The notes under the pieces were generated by a model, which was not told the DNA's origin, ran no database searches, and saw nothing but the letters and a program-made list of their open reading frames with translations. A stretch of 64,000 nucleotides of DNA from Bog-113 sp963752695 (lineage in GTDB: Bacteria; Acidobacteriota; Terriglobia; Bryobacterales; Bryobacteraceae): assembly GCA_963752695.1 (NCBI GenBank), contig CAVVZB010000003.1, positions 62,001 to 126,000 of the forward strand. The letters run 5' to 3'. Each line of letters starts with the position of its first letter. Positions within the stretch are counted from its first letter, which is position 1. Below, one piece after another: positions 1 through 8,411 of this stretch. A program made the position numbers and the translations under genes.

Positions 1-1
1 T

Positions 2-148
2 CTCGATTATCCGGTGCAGCAGCCCATCGGCTGTCGCGTTAACGGAAAACTGAAGTTCCGCGGACAGGTACTAGCCCAGGGCAATCGATTAGGGTTCTTG
101 GTGGAGGAACGCACTTCAGGAACAGAGCCTACAGCCGACCCGCTTTAG
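2..148 (+). CDS. FliM/FliN-type SpoA-domain protein, C-terminal end (partial)
   Basis: Only the last 48 codons lie in the window (frame 2, stop TAG at 146-148). The visible stretch, LDYPVQQPIGCRVNGKLKF followed by RGQVLAQGNRLGFLVEE, has the alternating hydrophobic pattern of the SpoA domain that ends flagellar switch proteins FliM and FliN. The 'P..CRVNGKLKF.G' pattern is closer to FliM. Such proteins build the cytoplasmic C-ring that sets rotor direction. motA/motB and a flagellar basal-body operon follow, which supports the call. The FliM versus FliN choice cannot be settled from 48 residues. Confidence 0.6.
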   Translation, partial: LDYPVQQPIGCRVNGKLKFRGQVLAQGNRLGFLVEERTSGTEPTADPL

Positions 149-167
149 GCGCCCTCCCATACTTCAC

Positions 168-458
168 TCATTGGACAGTGTCAGTCATCGACGACAGCCC
201 ATTGGTCAGATGCATCAACAAGCCTGCACAGACCTCACCGGAAACGCTTTGGACCGTGTCCATTGCAATCCTGCTTAATTCGGCCCGAATCTCGACCAGG
301 AGTTCCGCCTGCTCCTCTTCATAGGAAGACTTGGCGTGAATTGCAAGTTCGCAATCACCGAGACTTTGGTCGTGCTGCCCCTGATACTGCAGCGCGGTTA
401 GCACCATCAATGCCGAACACGCGATTTGGTTCCTTTGGCCGTCCAACATCTCCGTCAT
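168..458 (-). CDS. Hypothetical small helical protein antisense within the flagellar cluster
   Basis: This 96-codon reading frame runs against the flanking fliM-like and motA genes and fills the gap between them. I do not recognise the family. The predicted product is mostly amphipathic helix, with a Glu-rich middle (YEEEQAELLVEIRAEL) and no signal peptide or membrane segment. Codon choice looks coding-like and no better frame exists on the plus strand. No good Shine-Dalgarno precedes the ATG at 456-458, although ATG at 447-449 is an alternative. It may be a real orphan gene or a chance frame. Confidence 0.4.
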   Translation of the reverse strand: MTEMLDGQRNQIACSALMVLTALQYQGQHDQSLGDCELAIHAKSSYEEEQAELLVEIRAELSRIAMDTVQSVSGEVCAGLLMHLTNGLSSMTDTVQ

Positions 459-515
459 GAAGTCTCATCGGATGGAGTTCTCTGACTTTCTAATTATTTT
501 TTTGGCGCCAGAGGG

Positions 516-1454
516 GTGAAGAATGATCGCACTTCTGACGATACTCTCTCCGAGGAACCAGATTTGCAAATTGGTCGCGCAGGTAATAAGGAGTCTGCTA
601 AGCAAAAATCAAGCGGGACCGAGTGGGACTTTGCCTCCATCGGAGGTATTTGTTTTGCGATCCTCTGCATCCTGGCCGGTTTGATCCTCGAAGGTGGCAG
701 GATTGCCGATATCGGCCAGACTACCGCTGCGCTGGTGGTCTTTGGGGGAACTCTTGGTGCTGTTTTGGCCACAACGCCACTCGACACTTTCCTGCGCGCC
801 ATGTCCCAGTCCAAAGAAGTATTTCGAACAAGATCGCAGCCTTTCCGGCGCACTCTGACGCAACTACTTTCGTGCGCGGAGAGCTCGCGCCGATCCGGCT
901 TCGCCTCACTGGAAACATTCGCGGCCTTACAGGTGAAAGACGCGTTTTTCGTCAAGGCTCTAAATCTGGTCGCCGATGGAACCGAGAGTGGACAGTTGCG
1001 CGAAATGATGCTGCTCGATTTGGACTGCGACCAGGACCGATCGGATGCCGAAGTCCGCGTATGGGAGTGCGCCGCCGGATATTCACCCACGATCGGCATT
1101 CTCGGTGCCATTATCGGGCTGATCCAGGTGATGAAGCATCTCGAAAACCTAGACGAGGTTGGGCGCGGAATTGCCGTTGCTTTCGTGGCGACTGTCTACG
1201 GAGTTGCCGCAGCTAATTTGTTGTTTCTGCCGATTGCCGGGAAGTTGCGAAGTCGCGCGCTGGAATCCGAACGCTTGCACCAGATGGTACTTGAAGGCAT
1301 TCTCGCTATCACCGGTGGCATAAATCCAAGCCTGCTTCGAATTAAGCTGGAGCCGTTCCTCGATTCGGCCCCCGACATGAAGCTTCAGCAGCGGCAACGC
1401 AGGGAAGCCTTACCGATCGCGCTCGCTTCTCACGCGGCGCGTCAGATCCGATGA
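516..1454 (+). CDS. motA: Flagellar motor stator protein MotA
   Basis: MotA forms with MotB the inner-membrane proton-conducting stator that drives flagellar rotation. The 312-residue product carries a charged cytoplasmic extension of about 35 residues, then paired hydrophobic segments near residues 38-80. A second pair begins with the family signature GYSPTIGILGAIIGLI near residue 187 (with the conserved channel proline) and ends with the segment AVAFVATVYGVAAANLLFLP. The only start within the open frame is GTG at 516; the purine-rich AGAGGG directly abuts it, which is unusually close. The stop overlaps the motB start (ATGA, 1451-1454), implying translational coupling and balanced stator stoichiometry. 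The N-terminal extension is longer than in enteric MotA. Confidence 0.9.
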   Translation: MKNDRTSDDTLSEEPDLQIGRAGNKESAKQKSSGTEWDFASIGGICFAILCILAGLILEGGRIADIGQTTAALVVFGGTLGAVLATTPLDTFLRAMSQSKEVFRTRSQPFRRTLTQLLSCAESSRRSGFASLETFAALQVKDAFFVKALNLVADGTESGQLREMMLLDLDCDQDRSDAEVRVWECAAGYSPTIGILGAIIGLIQVMKHLENLDEVGRGIAVAFVATVYGVAAANLLFLPIAGKLRSRALESERLHQMVLEGILAITGGINPSLLRIKLEPFLDSAPDMKLQQRQRREALPIALASHAARQIR

Positions 1455-2161
1455 TGCAACGCCGGAACCGAGTGCCACCCATTCACCAAGATCGTTGGCT
1501 TATTTCGTATGCGGACTTCATCACTCTCCTTTTTGCCCTTTTCGTTGTCTTATTTGCTTCGTCCAATGCCGATCGCTCGAAGGCTAGACAAGCCTCCGAT
1601 GCGATGAGGAAAGCGTTTAGTTCCGCCGCATACAGCAAGCCAAAAAACGGAACGACGCACCCGGTTCCAGGCGATCAGGCCAGTCTGAATTCCACAATCG
1701 ACGAACTGCGCCGCTCGCTCGCTCCCGAAATCTTGGCCGGAAAGATGGGGGTTCGGATGGAACGACGCGGAATCGTCGTGTCCTTGAGCCAGGCCAGTTT
1801 CTTCCCGTCCGGTGAGGACTCCGTGGACCCGGCGATGATCGTTAGCTTGGGAAAAGTGGCCAGCGTGATCGCCACCCTACCGAATCTCGTCCGGCTGGAG
1901 GGGCACACGGATTCCATCCCAATCCACACGGCGAGATTCCGCAGCAACTGGGATCTGTCATCCGCTCGAGCCATCACGACGATGCAACTGCTTCGGGACC
2001 ACTGGAACATTGCCAATCGAAGGCTCGCCGTTACAGGGTATGCCGACACGGTACCGATCGACTCGAACGACGACGAGAGCGGACGCGCGCACAATCGAAG
2101 AGTTGACGTCGTGATTCTCAATGACTCGGGCTCGAGCGCCGAGCCGCTAGGTGGCACGTGA
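1451..2161 (+). CDS. motB: Flagellar motor stator protein MotB (OmpA-like domain)
   Basis: MotB anchors the stator to peptidoglycan and carries the proton-accepting aspartate. The 236-residue protein starts with a short basic tail, then one membrane helix containing the signature WLISYADFITLLFALFVV; the Asp at about residue 22 corresponds to the essential proton-binding residue. The C-terminal half is an OmpA-like peptidoglycan-binding domain (GHTDSIPI, WDLSSARA, GYADTVPI, NRRVDVVI). It overlaps motA by four bases and its TGA overlaps the GTG of the following HEAT-repeat gene by four bases, so the three genes form one translationally coupled unit. Confidence 0.93.
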   Translation: MMQRRNRVPPIHQDRWLISYADFITLLFALFVVLFASSNADRSKARQASDAMRKAFSSAAYSKPKNGTTHPVPGDQASLNSTIDELRRSLAPEILAGKMGVRMERRGIVVSLSQASFFPSGEDSVDPAMIVSLGKVASVIATLPNLVRLEGHTDSIPIHTARFRSNWDLSSARAITTMQLLRDHWNIANRRLAVTGYADTVPIDSNDDESGRAHNRRVDVVILNDSGSSAEPLGGT

Positions 2162-3393
2162 CCCCGGCTTCTGGTGTTCTCCAGCGACCCCAACGCGATC
2201 GCGCTGTTTCCACGATAGAGGCCGTACTTCGTCCTTTGGTAGATAATTTCGAAAAGCTCCCTATTGAAAACGGCCGGAAGATTCGCGAACTGCTGAATGG
2301 GAACCAGGCCGCATTCTTGTCTGCGGCCACCGGCGTATTTTTAGCAAATCCAGCATCGCGGGGATCTCGGCATTTAGTTACCGTCCTGGCGGATCAGGAC
2401 TTGCTCTTCCCTCTGCTTCTGAATCCCATGCTTCCGCTTGATACATGTCTTGCCATGGCGCGCATCGCGGTTGGTATCGATCGGCAGTTCTATCTTTGGC
2501 TAAGTAGTCTACTTCAGAAAGGCATCCTCGAGACGGAGAACATGCCCGTAGAGGCGGCATCCAGAATTCTCGCCATCCTCAACGCCACGATGGAGCCACA
2601 TACGCTCGCTCCGTTACTGCGAAAGATTCTTGTCCACCCGAATGCGCGAGTACGGTCAAAAGCAACTCTGCTGATCGGCCGCGGCCAGTCGGGCATAGAC
2701 GCGATTGAGGCGTTGTTGTTGGATGATGACTCCAGGGTTCGAGCCAACGCCGTCGAGGCGCTTTGGTCGAATCCCGATCCGCGCGTAATCCCGATTTTCA
2801 CTCGAGCCCTGGACGACTCGAATAACCGCGTGATTGGTAACGCGCTACTGGGGCTCTATCGCGCGGGTTCCATGGTGGCTGTTTCCGCCGCGTTCGCCAT
2901 GGCACAACATCAGAGTGCGGTCTTCCGCGGAACAGCGTGCTGGATGATGGGGGAGTCCGGTGACCCCCGATTCATTCCTCATTTGGCAAAAACCGTGGGC
3001 ACCGCGCCGCGAGAGCTTCGCCGAACTGCGTTTGCGGCTCTACAATCAGCGAAGAAGTCCGACGCAGCCCGGACTGAGTCTCTGATAATTGAACTTGTCG
3101 GCAGCGAACTGGATGATAACGGAGTACATTTCCGGCTCAAACTGACCGATTCTTCCGGGCACTCAGTACAGGGACTCACCGCGACATCATTCCTGATTAG
3201 TGCCGGCGCCGATCAGTTCCTACATTTTGTCCATGAGTTGGAAGACACTGGCGATCCCCAAACGCTCCACGTTCTCCATCTTCCCTCCGCAATGGAGATG
3301 AATGCTTCCAGGGCAAACCTTTCCGTTAAAGTCCATTCTCGATCTGGCAGAGGGAAATGTCCGCTCTCCTTCCCATCGGCCCAGCCAAACTAA
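2158..3393 (+). CDS. HEAT-repeat protein coupled to motAB
   Basis: The 411-residue product has no signal peptide or membrane segment. Residues about 135-300 form tandem helical HEAT/PBS-lyase-like repeats (HPNARVRSKATLLIG, DDDSRVRANAVEALW, DPRVIPIFTRALDD, GDPRFIPHLAKTV). The C-terminal ~90 residues look like a beta-rich domain (LKLTDSSGHSVQGLTATSF) similar in pattern to the domain preceding VWA modules in many acidobacterial proteins. Translation begins at GTG 2158 overlapping the motB stop (GTGA), so it is co-translated with the stator genes. A scaffold or regulatory role at the motor is inference. It is not FliG: no FliG charged-helix or EHPQ/GGxG features are seen. Its TAA overlaps the fliD stop on the other strand. 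Confidence 0.7.
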   Translation: MTPASGVLQRPQRDRAVSTIEAVLRPLVDNFEKLPIENGRKIRELLNGNQAAFLSAATGVFLANPASRGSRHLVTVLADQDLLFPLLLNPMLPLDTCLAMARIAVGIDRQFYLWLSSLLQKGILETENMPVEAASRILAILNATMEPHTLAPLLRKILVHPNARVRSKATLLIGRGQSGIDAIEALLLDDDSRVRANAVEALWSNPDPRVIPIFTRALDDSNNRVIGNALLGLYRAGSMVAVSAAFAMAQHQSAVFRGTACWMMGESGDPRFIPHLAKTVGTAPRELRRTAFAALQSAKKSDAARTESLIIELVGSELDDNGVHFRLKLTDSSGHSVQGLTATSFLISAGADQFLHFVHELEDTGDPQTLHVLHLPSAMEMNASRANLSVKVHSRSGRGKCPLSFPSAQPN

Positions 3394-4739
3394 GAGCCGG
3401 TGGGCTTTCCGTACATCACGTAGTTGAGACTCTGCACGGATGCGGTCAGTTCGTTTTGCTGCGACGTTAACGTCGTAATCAGAGAATCGGCCTGTGAAAG
3501 TTGCTGAAGCAATGTTGTCTGCATACGATTAATGCTCGCGGTCGTCTGGCTGATCTGGGCTTGAAGCTTCGCGTCGGATTGCGTTAGCGTATTCTCTTCG
3601 TTGGCGATCGAGCCTTGAATCGGATCGCCGATCGCAGACAAGCTCTGGGCCATTCCGCCAAATCCGCTTGTTGCTGTCCCAAGGAACTTCAGAGCGCCAG
3701 CTACCTGATCATTTGAGAGGCGGCTGATCGCCGACGAATCAAAAGTCATCTTTCCGTTCGAACCTAAGCTGATGCCGAGATCTGACAGCGAGGTTACCTG
3801 CCCGGAGCCTTGGTAACCCGTGATGGTGCGTAGCGTCGATTCGATCTGAAGAATCACCGGATCGCCCACTAAAACTCCGGCACTTAGGCCCGTTTGGCCG
3901 TTCACCTGATCTACAACTGAGTTGTAGGCAGCGACGAAACTCTGGAGGCCTGACGATAACTGGTTCGGGTCTGGGGCCAAACTCAGAGTAGTTGCCGCAC
4001 TAGAAGGAGCTTGGAGCGTGATGGTCGCACCTGGAATGAGATCGTTGACCGTGTTCTGAGAACGCGTAACCTTCAAGTTATTGAGTTGGAAAACCGCGTC
4101 CGTACCCTGATTCGCGGTGGTCAGCAGATTCGTATTCGCGCCGCTTGGGTCATCATTTAGCCGCAAGGTTGTCGCACCCAGGCTGTTGGCGGAAAGCGAG
4201 AGATAGTTGCCGTTTCCGGTTGTCAGAATGGACGCGGTCACGCCCGCGCCTAAACCGTTGATGGCGTTTTGGAGGCCGACCAGGTTGTTCGTCTGAGTAG
4301 TTAAATGGATGGGATAGTTATTGGCGCCAAGAGTCAAATTTAAGTCTCCGGTGCTTGAAACCGGGGTCGCACTGGAATCGCCATACCCCGATATCGATGT
4401 TTCCGAGGCCGCTGTTGCAAGGGACGTTACGGAGTTGACGGTGTACGTAGCCGCCGAGGTAGCGCCATTGGACGTCACCGTAACCGTGGATGGGCTGGAA
4501 CTCACGGCGGATATGGCTTGACTTGCTCCCAGCGCGCCTAGCGCTTGTACGGCGCTCGTTAGACCAGAAATCGCCGCGTTGACCGATCCTAGCTGCGATT
4601 TCTGATTGAGAACGGTCGTATCCTGATTCTCAAGTTGCTGCAGCGGGATGTTTGCGATCCCGACCGCGCGCGTCAGGATGCTTTGGAAGTCGCTTGCATA
4701 GGTGCTTGTTCCCGTGAACGTCAGCGGCGTTACGCCCAT
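3390..4739 (-). CDS. fliD: Flagellar filament cap protein FliD
   Basis: FliD caps the growing filament and helps flagellin fold. The N-terminal FliD_N pattern is seen (SDFQSILTRAVGIANIPLQQL), then a Ser/Thr/Asn/Gly-rich central region typical of the exported D2-D3 domains. A C-terminal coiled-coil segment follows (IANEENTLTQSDAKLQAQI). The frame is open upstream to 4928, but I prefer ATG at 4737-4739 (449 residues) because the family motif starts there and GGTGA lies 8 bases upstream; ATG at 4778 is a second option. The gene points away from flgB and shares a 189-base divergent region with it. Its stop overlaps the HEAT-repeat gene stop by four bases. No flagellin or fliS is in the window. 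Confidence 0.88.
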   Translation of the reverse strand: MGVTPLTFTGTSTYASDFQSILTRAVGIANIPLQQLENQDTTVLNQKSQLGSVNAAISGLTSAVQALGALGASQAISAVSSSPSTVTVTSNGATSAATYTVNSVTSLATAASETSISGYGDSSATPVSSTGDLNLTLGANNYPIHLTTQTNNLVGLQNAINGLGAGVTASILTTGNGNYLSLSANSLGATTLRLNDDPSGANTNLLTTANQGTDAVFQLNNLKVTRSQNTVNDLIPGATITLQAPSSAATTLSLAPDPNQLSSGLQSFVAAYNSVVDQVNGQTGLSAGVLVGDPVILQIESTLRTITGYQGSGQVTSLSDLGISLGSNGKMTFDSSAISRLSNDQVAGALKFLGTATSGFGGMAQSLSAIGDPIQGSIANEENTLTQSDAKLQAQISQTTASINRMQTTLLQQLSQADSLITTLTSQQNELTASVQSLNYVMYGKPTGS

Positions 4740-4900
4740 AAATATGTCACCAATGGTCTTATCGGCAGGACCAGCCATTTTGAGAAGGCGTTTTCCTTCT
4801 ATTTTTCGGCGATTAGGAAAAAGCGACAAAATTCTGCCGCAGTGCTCTGATTTTGTCACGAGCTCCCGGGCTAAGTCCTTGAGAGTGCTATCGAAAGTTG

Positions 4901-4917
4901 TTGGCGGCCGGCTTGCC
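4901..4917 (+). promoter_or_regulatory. Candidate sigma-54 (-24/-12) promoter of the flgB operon
   Basis: TTGGCGGCCGGCTTGCC has GG at 4903-4904 and GC at 4915-4916, with the exact 10-base spacing required by RpoN. The TTGG and TTGC blocks match, while the inner AC of the consensus does not. The predicted start of transcription, 12 bases after the -12 C, falls at about 4928. That is one base before the flgB GTG, so the transcript would be essentially leaderless or the site is fortuitous. Sigma-54 control of flagellar basal-body genes is common in other phyla. Confidence 0.4.
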
Positions 4918-4928
4918 TCTATAAGCAC

Positions 4929-5264
4929 GTGCTTAGCGGAATCTCAACTCAACTCGAACACTATCTCGATCTGGTCAGCTCGCGGCAAAAGCTGGTTGCC
5001 TCCAACATCGCAAATGCCGACACGCCGGGTTACAGAACTCAGGACCTCGACTTTGCGAGCGAACTGGAAAATGCGATTCCGGGGAGTTCTCCCGCTATAC
5101 ATGAGGTCAGTGGATTGAAAACGAAGAACGACGGCAACAATGTGAGTGTCGACCGGGAGTCGCGCTTGCTTGCCGAAAACGCCATGCGGTTCAACATTGC
5201 GACGCAAATCCTTAAAGGCGAGATCCACTCCCTAAAGAATGCGATCGAAGAAGGAAAAGCCTGA
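4929..5264 (+). CDS. flgB: Flagellar basal-body rod protein FlgB
   Basis: FlgB is a proximal rod subunit exported by the flagellar type III system. The 111-residue length is typical. It carries the N-terminal flagellar rod signature LVASNIANADTPGYRTQDLDF and ends with the heptad-like helix ENAMRFNIATQILKGEIHSL. The start is GTG at 4929; no in-frame ATG exists before the conserved motif and there is no Shine-Dalgarno sequence, in line with a possible leaderless transcript. It overlaps flgC by one base (TGATG) and opens the flgBC-fliEFHIJ operon. Confidence 0.93.
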   Translation: MLSGISTQLEHYLDLVSSRQKLVASNIANADTPGYRTQDLDFASELENAIPGSSPAIHEVSGLKTKNDGNNVSVDRESRLLAENAMRFNIATQILKGEIHSLKNAIEEGKA

Positions 5265-5695
5265 TGAGTCTGTTTTCTGCTATTTCGGTTAGCGCGTCGG
5301 GGATGGAAGCGCAACGCGCTAGGGCCGAACTGCTGACCCAGAACCTTGCTAATGCCGAAACCACGCGCACTCCCGAGGGCGGTCCGTATCGGCGGCAAGA
5401 TGCCGTCTTCTCCTCCGGTCCGGTAAACGCTCCGTTCGGAAGCCAATTCCAATCATCCTTGGAGGAAGTCGGTGTGTCAGTGTCCGAAACCGTGACGGAT
5501 ACCCGCGATCCGGAACGGCGTTATATTCCCGGCCATCCGGACGCCGATAAAGATGGTTATGTCGCTTTCCCACGGGTGAACACAGCAGAAGATATGGTCG
5601 ATCTGATGGGTACCGCGCGCTCGTTTCAGGCCAACGTTTCCGCTATTTCCGCCGTAAAGGATATGATTCAGCGGTCGATTGACCTATTGAAGTAA
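5264..5695 (+). CDS. flgC: Flagellar basal-body rod protein FlgC
   Basis: FlgC is a proximal rod subunit. The 143-residue protein shows the rod signature in modified form (LLTQNLANAETTRTPEGGPY) and the conserved C-terminal helix FQANVSAISAVKDMIQRSID, which assembles as a coiled coil in the rod. The usual 'NTPGY' proline-turn is replaced by a longer 'TTRTPEGGPYRR', as is normal for FlgC. ATG at 5264 overlaps the flgB TGA by one base, and fliE follows after nine bases. Confidence 0.95.
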   Translation: MSLFSAISVSASGMEAQRARAELLTQNLANAETTRTPEGGPYRRQDAVFSSGPVNAPFGSQFQSSLEEVGVSVSETVTDTRDPERRYIPGHPDADKDGYVAFPRVNTAEDMVDLMGTARSFQANVSAISAVKDMIQRSIDLLK

Positions 5696-5704
5696 ATCCG
5701 ACCC

Positions 5705-6001
5705 ATGAGCCCGATTACCCCGATATCGACGCAGATTGCCGTACCCGCGCTAGCCCCAGGCCGTGGCCAAAGTACCGGAGACGCGAGCTTCCAGGACTTC
5801 TTGAGTTCCTCACTCCACAACGTGGAACAGCAATCCGCGCTTTCTAAACAGGCAGTGGAACAATTCCTCTCCGGTGACGGGGACGACATTCACAAAGTAG
5901 CCATTGCTTCGCAAAAAGCCCAACTGTCATCGGAATTGTTCATGCAAGTGAGAAACAAGGTGATTTCCGCATACCAGGAAGTAATGAAGATGCAGATGTA
6001 G
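5705..6001 (+). CDS. fliE: Flagellar hook-basal body protein FliE
   Basis: FliE joins the MS ring to the rod. The 98-residue product has the FliE C-terminal signature HKVAIASQKAQLSSELFMQV followed by RNKVISAYQEVMKMQM, and a central FQDFLSSSLHNVEQQ helix. Length and order (flgB-flgC-fliE-fliF) are those of the standard operon. The N-terminal 30 residues are Pro/Ser-rich and unconserved, as expected for a type III export substrate. Confidence 0.94.
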   Translation: MSPITPISTQIAVPALAPGRGQSTGDASFQDFLSSSLHNVEQQSALSKQAVEQFLSGDGDDIHKVAIASQKAQLSSELFMQVRNKVISAYQEVMKMQM

Positions 6002-6039
6002 CCGATGGAATCGGCTGCAACTGACTTCTTCCCGTATAC

Positions 6040-7737
6040 ATGAATCAACTCCGCAAACTCATCGATGCGCTCTCGTTGCGCCAGAAGATTACTATCGGCG
6101 TCGCCGCCATCTTGGTGATCGCGGGCATGTTTGCTTTAACCCATTGGCACACCGAAAGCGATTTCAAGGCCCTTTATACTTCGCTGAGCCCTGAGGATGC
6201 AGCCGCCGTTATCCAGAAGCTGAAAGAGTCAGGCATCGAGTATAGAGTTTCCGATAGCGGAAGCTCCGTTTCAGCCCCGTCCGCGCGGGTTGCGGAACTT
6301 CGTCTCGATCTTGCTGCCGCTGGAATACCAAAATCCGGCCGCGTGGGTTATGAGCTGTTCGATAAGACAAACTTCGGCGCGACCGAGTTCACCGAACACC
6401 TGAACTACCACCGGGCGCTGGAGGGAGAACTGGAGCGTTCGATCGCGGCGCTCTCTTCGGTCGAAATGGCGCGGGTCCATCTCACATTTCCTAAAGAATC
6501 CGTGTTCCTCGACTCCCGTCAGCCTGGGAAAGCGAGCGTACTCCTTAAGATCCGCGTCGGTGCGCGCTTGAGTCCGCAAAATGTCGCGGCTATTACCAAC
6601 CTGGTGGCGAGCGCCGTGGAAGGCTTGGCCCCCGAAGCGGTCTCGGTGCTCGATATGCGAGGCAACTTACTGAATCGGCCGCGCCACGATCTAGAGGGCG
6701 GCGACGAGCCATCCGATTCCGTTCTCGACTATCGTCAGAAGATCGAGAACGATCTGCTTACCAAGATCAACGCCACATTGGAGCCGCTACTCGGACCGGA
6801 AAAGTTTCATGCGGGTGTGAGCGTCGAATGCGATCTCACCAGCGGTGAGCAGAGCGAAGAGACTCTCGATCCAACAAAGTCCGTCATGACGACCTCGGTC
6901 AAGTCCGAAGAGCAGACCGGCTCCAATCTCGCATCCGGCCAGCCCGGAACAGCTTCCACGCTCCCGCGCCCGACATCGCGCCCCGGCTCAAGTAGCAGCG
7001 GACTTTCTCGCCGCATGGAAAACCTGGCGTTCCAGACCAGCCGGATGGTGCGGCATACCCGTACTCCGCAGGGCTCCATTAAGAAGATCTCGGTTTCCAT
7101 TCTTTTGGATCAACTGATCTCAACGCACGGACAGGGCCCGAAAGCGAAACGTGTTCTCTCAGCGCCCACCACTGAAACAGTCACTTCCATCCATGATTTG
7201 GTCTCAGCCGCGGCCGGACTGTCAACGGAACGGGGCGATCGTCTCGTTATCGAATCGCTGCCGTTCCAGGCAACGCTCAATTTTGAGCCCTCCGAGCCAA
7301 CGCCCACCGCGACTGACTCGCGGGTACCTCGAATTCTTTCGCCGTACATCAAGGATTTTTCAACGCTGCTGCTTGCGGGCGGGGCATTGGCCCTTCTTCT
7401 TTGCGTTGCCGTGGCAGGCGGCTTTTTTATGATCCGCAAAAAGAAAAAGACCAGCGCAACAGCCGCACACGCCATCGAGCCAGGCTCGGGAAAGCGGCCC
7501 ATTCCGCTTGCTGGAGAATCGATCGAGGCACAGAGAATGGAACAGGCACGGCTCGAATCTGAGTCCCAAGCAGAAAGCCAGGCGCAACTTCGGAGCAGCC
7601 CGAACGTGTCGATCGCCACCCTCAAGAAATCCGATGTTCTGCTGCAACGTCTCCGCGAAAGTGCGGCCAAAGATTCCGCGGTCACCGCTAACCTGCTCCG
7701 CGCCTGGATGAGTGACGCCGAGCAGCAGATTCGATAG
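6040..7737 (+). CDS. fliF: Flagellar MS-ring protein FliF
   Basis: FliF assembles the inner-membrane MS ring. The 565-residue protein has a first membrane helix at about residues 18-34. The YscJ/FliF ring-building domain follows (ALYTSLSPEDAAAVIQKL, FGATEFTEHLNYHRALEGEL, VEMARVHLTFPKESVF, LDMRGNLLNRP). A second membrane helix lies at about residues 443-465, followed by a Lys-rich stop. The last ~25 residues (DSAVTANLLRAWMSDAEQQI) match the tail that binds FliG in other bacteria, yet no fliG follows. Its TAG overlaps the next start by one base. Confidence 0.95.
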   Translation: MNQLRKLIDALSLRQKITIGVAAILVIAGMFALTHWHTESDFKALYTSLSPEDAAAVIQKLKESGIEYRVSDSGSSVSAPSARVAELRLDLAAAGIPKSGRVGYELFDKTNFGATEFTEHLNYHRALEGELERSIAALSSVEMARVHLTFPKESVFLDSRQPGKASVLLKIRVGARLSPQNVAAITNLVASAVEGLAPEAVSVLDMRGNLLNRPRHDLEGGDEPSDSVLDYRQKIENDLLTKINATLEPLLGPEKFHAGVSVECDLTSGEQSEETLDPTKSVMTTSVKSEEQTGSNLASGQPGTASTLPRPTSRPGSSSSGLSRRMENLAFQTSRMVRHTRTPQGSIKKISVSILLDQLISTHGQGPKAKRVLSAPTTETVTSIHDLVSAAAGLSTERGDRLVIESLPFQATLNFEPSEPTPTATDSRVPRILSPYIKDFSTLLLAGGALALLLCVAVAGGFFMIRKKKKTSATAAHAIEPGSGKRPIPLAGESIEAQRMEQARLESESQAESQAQLRSSPNVSIATLKKSDVLLQRLRESAAKDSAVTANLLRAWMSDAEQQIR

Positions 7738-8411
7738 TGGCGATGCGTTCAAGACTGTTTCCGTCCGAGCGCAGTGGGGAAGCGCAGCCCTGGTTGTTTC
7801 GGAATGCGCAGCCGCGAACAACCAGCGTCATTGCGGTTGCAGAAAAGCCCCATGTGCGTAACGGAGTACCAGAGGCCGACCTCCACAGGCGGATTGCCGA
7901 ATTGGAGCAAGTGCTCATCCTGCAAGTCGCGGCCGCGCGCCAAGCTGGGTTTCGCGAAGGTGAAATCGCTGGCCTTGCGCAATGTGAGGCCGCCAATCGG
8001 GCTTTGGTAGACCGGCTGGGTCATACGATTCAGGAACTGGCCGCGTTCAAGCCGAAGCTGCGTAAAGAGATGGAAGAAGATGCTGTACTTCTTTCGCTTG
8101 CCATTGCAAAGCGCATCCTCCGGCGTGAGATGAACATGGATCCAACCGCGCTCCAGGGCCTTGTTCAAGTGGCATTTGAGCGCACGGCGCGCAACGCAAT
8201 CACACGCGTGATCGTGCATCCGGATCAGGAGCAGGCCGTGCGCGAAGCCCTTAGTACGCTCACGACACGCGATATAGAGATCTTTGCCGATCGCTCACGG
8301 GAAACCGGCACGCTCCTGTTTGAAACGCAGCGCGGAGCAATCGATGTTTCCGTTGAATCGCAGCTTCAGGAGATTGAACATGGCCTTGCAGACCGTCTCA
8401 AGTGGCGCTAA
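7737..8411 (+). CDS. fliH: Flagellar export apparatus protein FliH
   Basis: FliH is the cytoplasmic regulator of the FliI ATPase. The 224-residue product shows the expected architecture: a variable N-terminus, a helical GxxxG-type segment (AARQAGFREGEIAGLAQCEA), and the conserved C-terminal domain (LLSLAIAKRILRREMNMDP, VIVHPDQEQAVREAL, FETQRGAIDVSVESQLQEI). GTG at 7737 overlaps the fliF stop; ATG at 7743 is an equally good start. The 3' end overlaps fliI by 32 bases. FliG would normally sit between fliF and fliH and is missing here. Confidence 0.88.
   Translation: MAMRSRLFPSERSGEAQPWLFRNAQPRTTSVIAVAEKPHVRNGVPEADLHRRIAELEQVLILQVAAARQAGFREGEIAGLAQCEAANRALVDRLGHTIQELAAFKPKLRKEMEEDAVLLSLAIAKRILRREMNMDPTALQGLVQVAFERTARNAITRVIVHPDQEQAVREALSTLTTRDIEIFADRSRETGTLLFETQRGAIDVSVESQLQEIEHGLADRLKWR

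Noticed and set aside
2158..3393. HEAT-repeat protein as a divergent FliG
   Set aside because: FliG also has armadillo-like helices, but none of its charged-helix or middle-domain motifs is present here and the C-terminal part is beta-rich.
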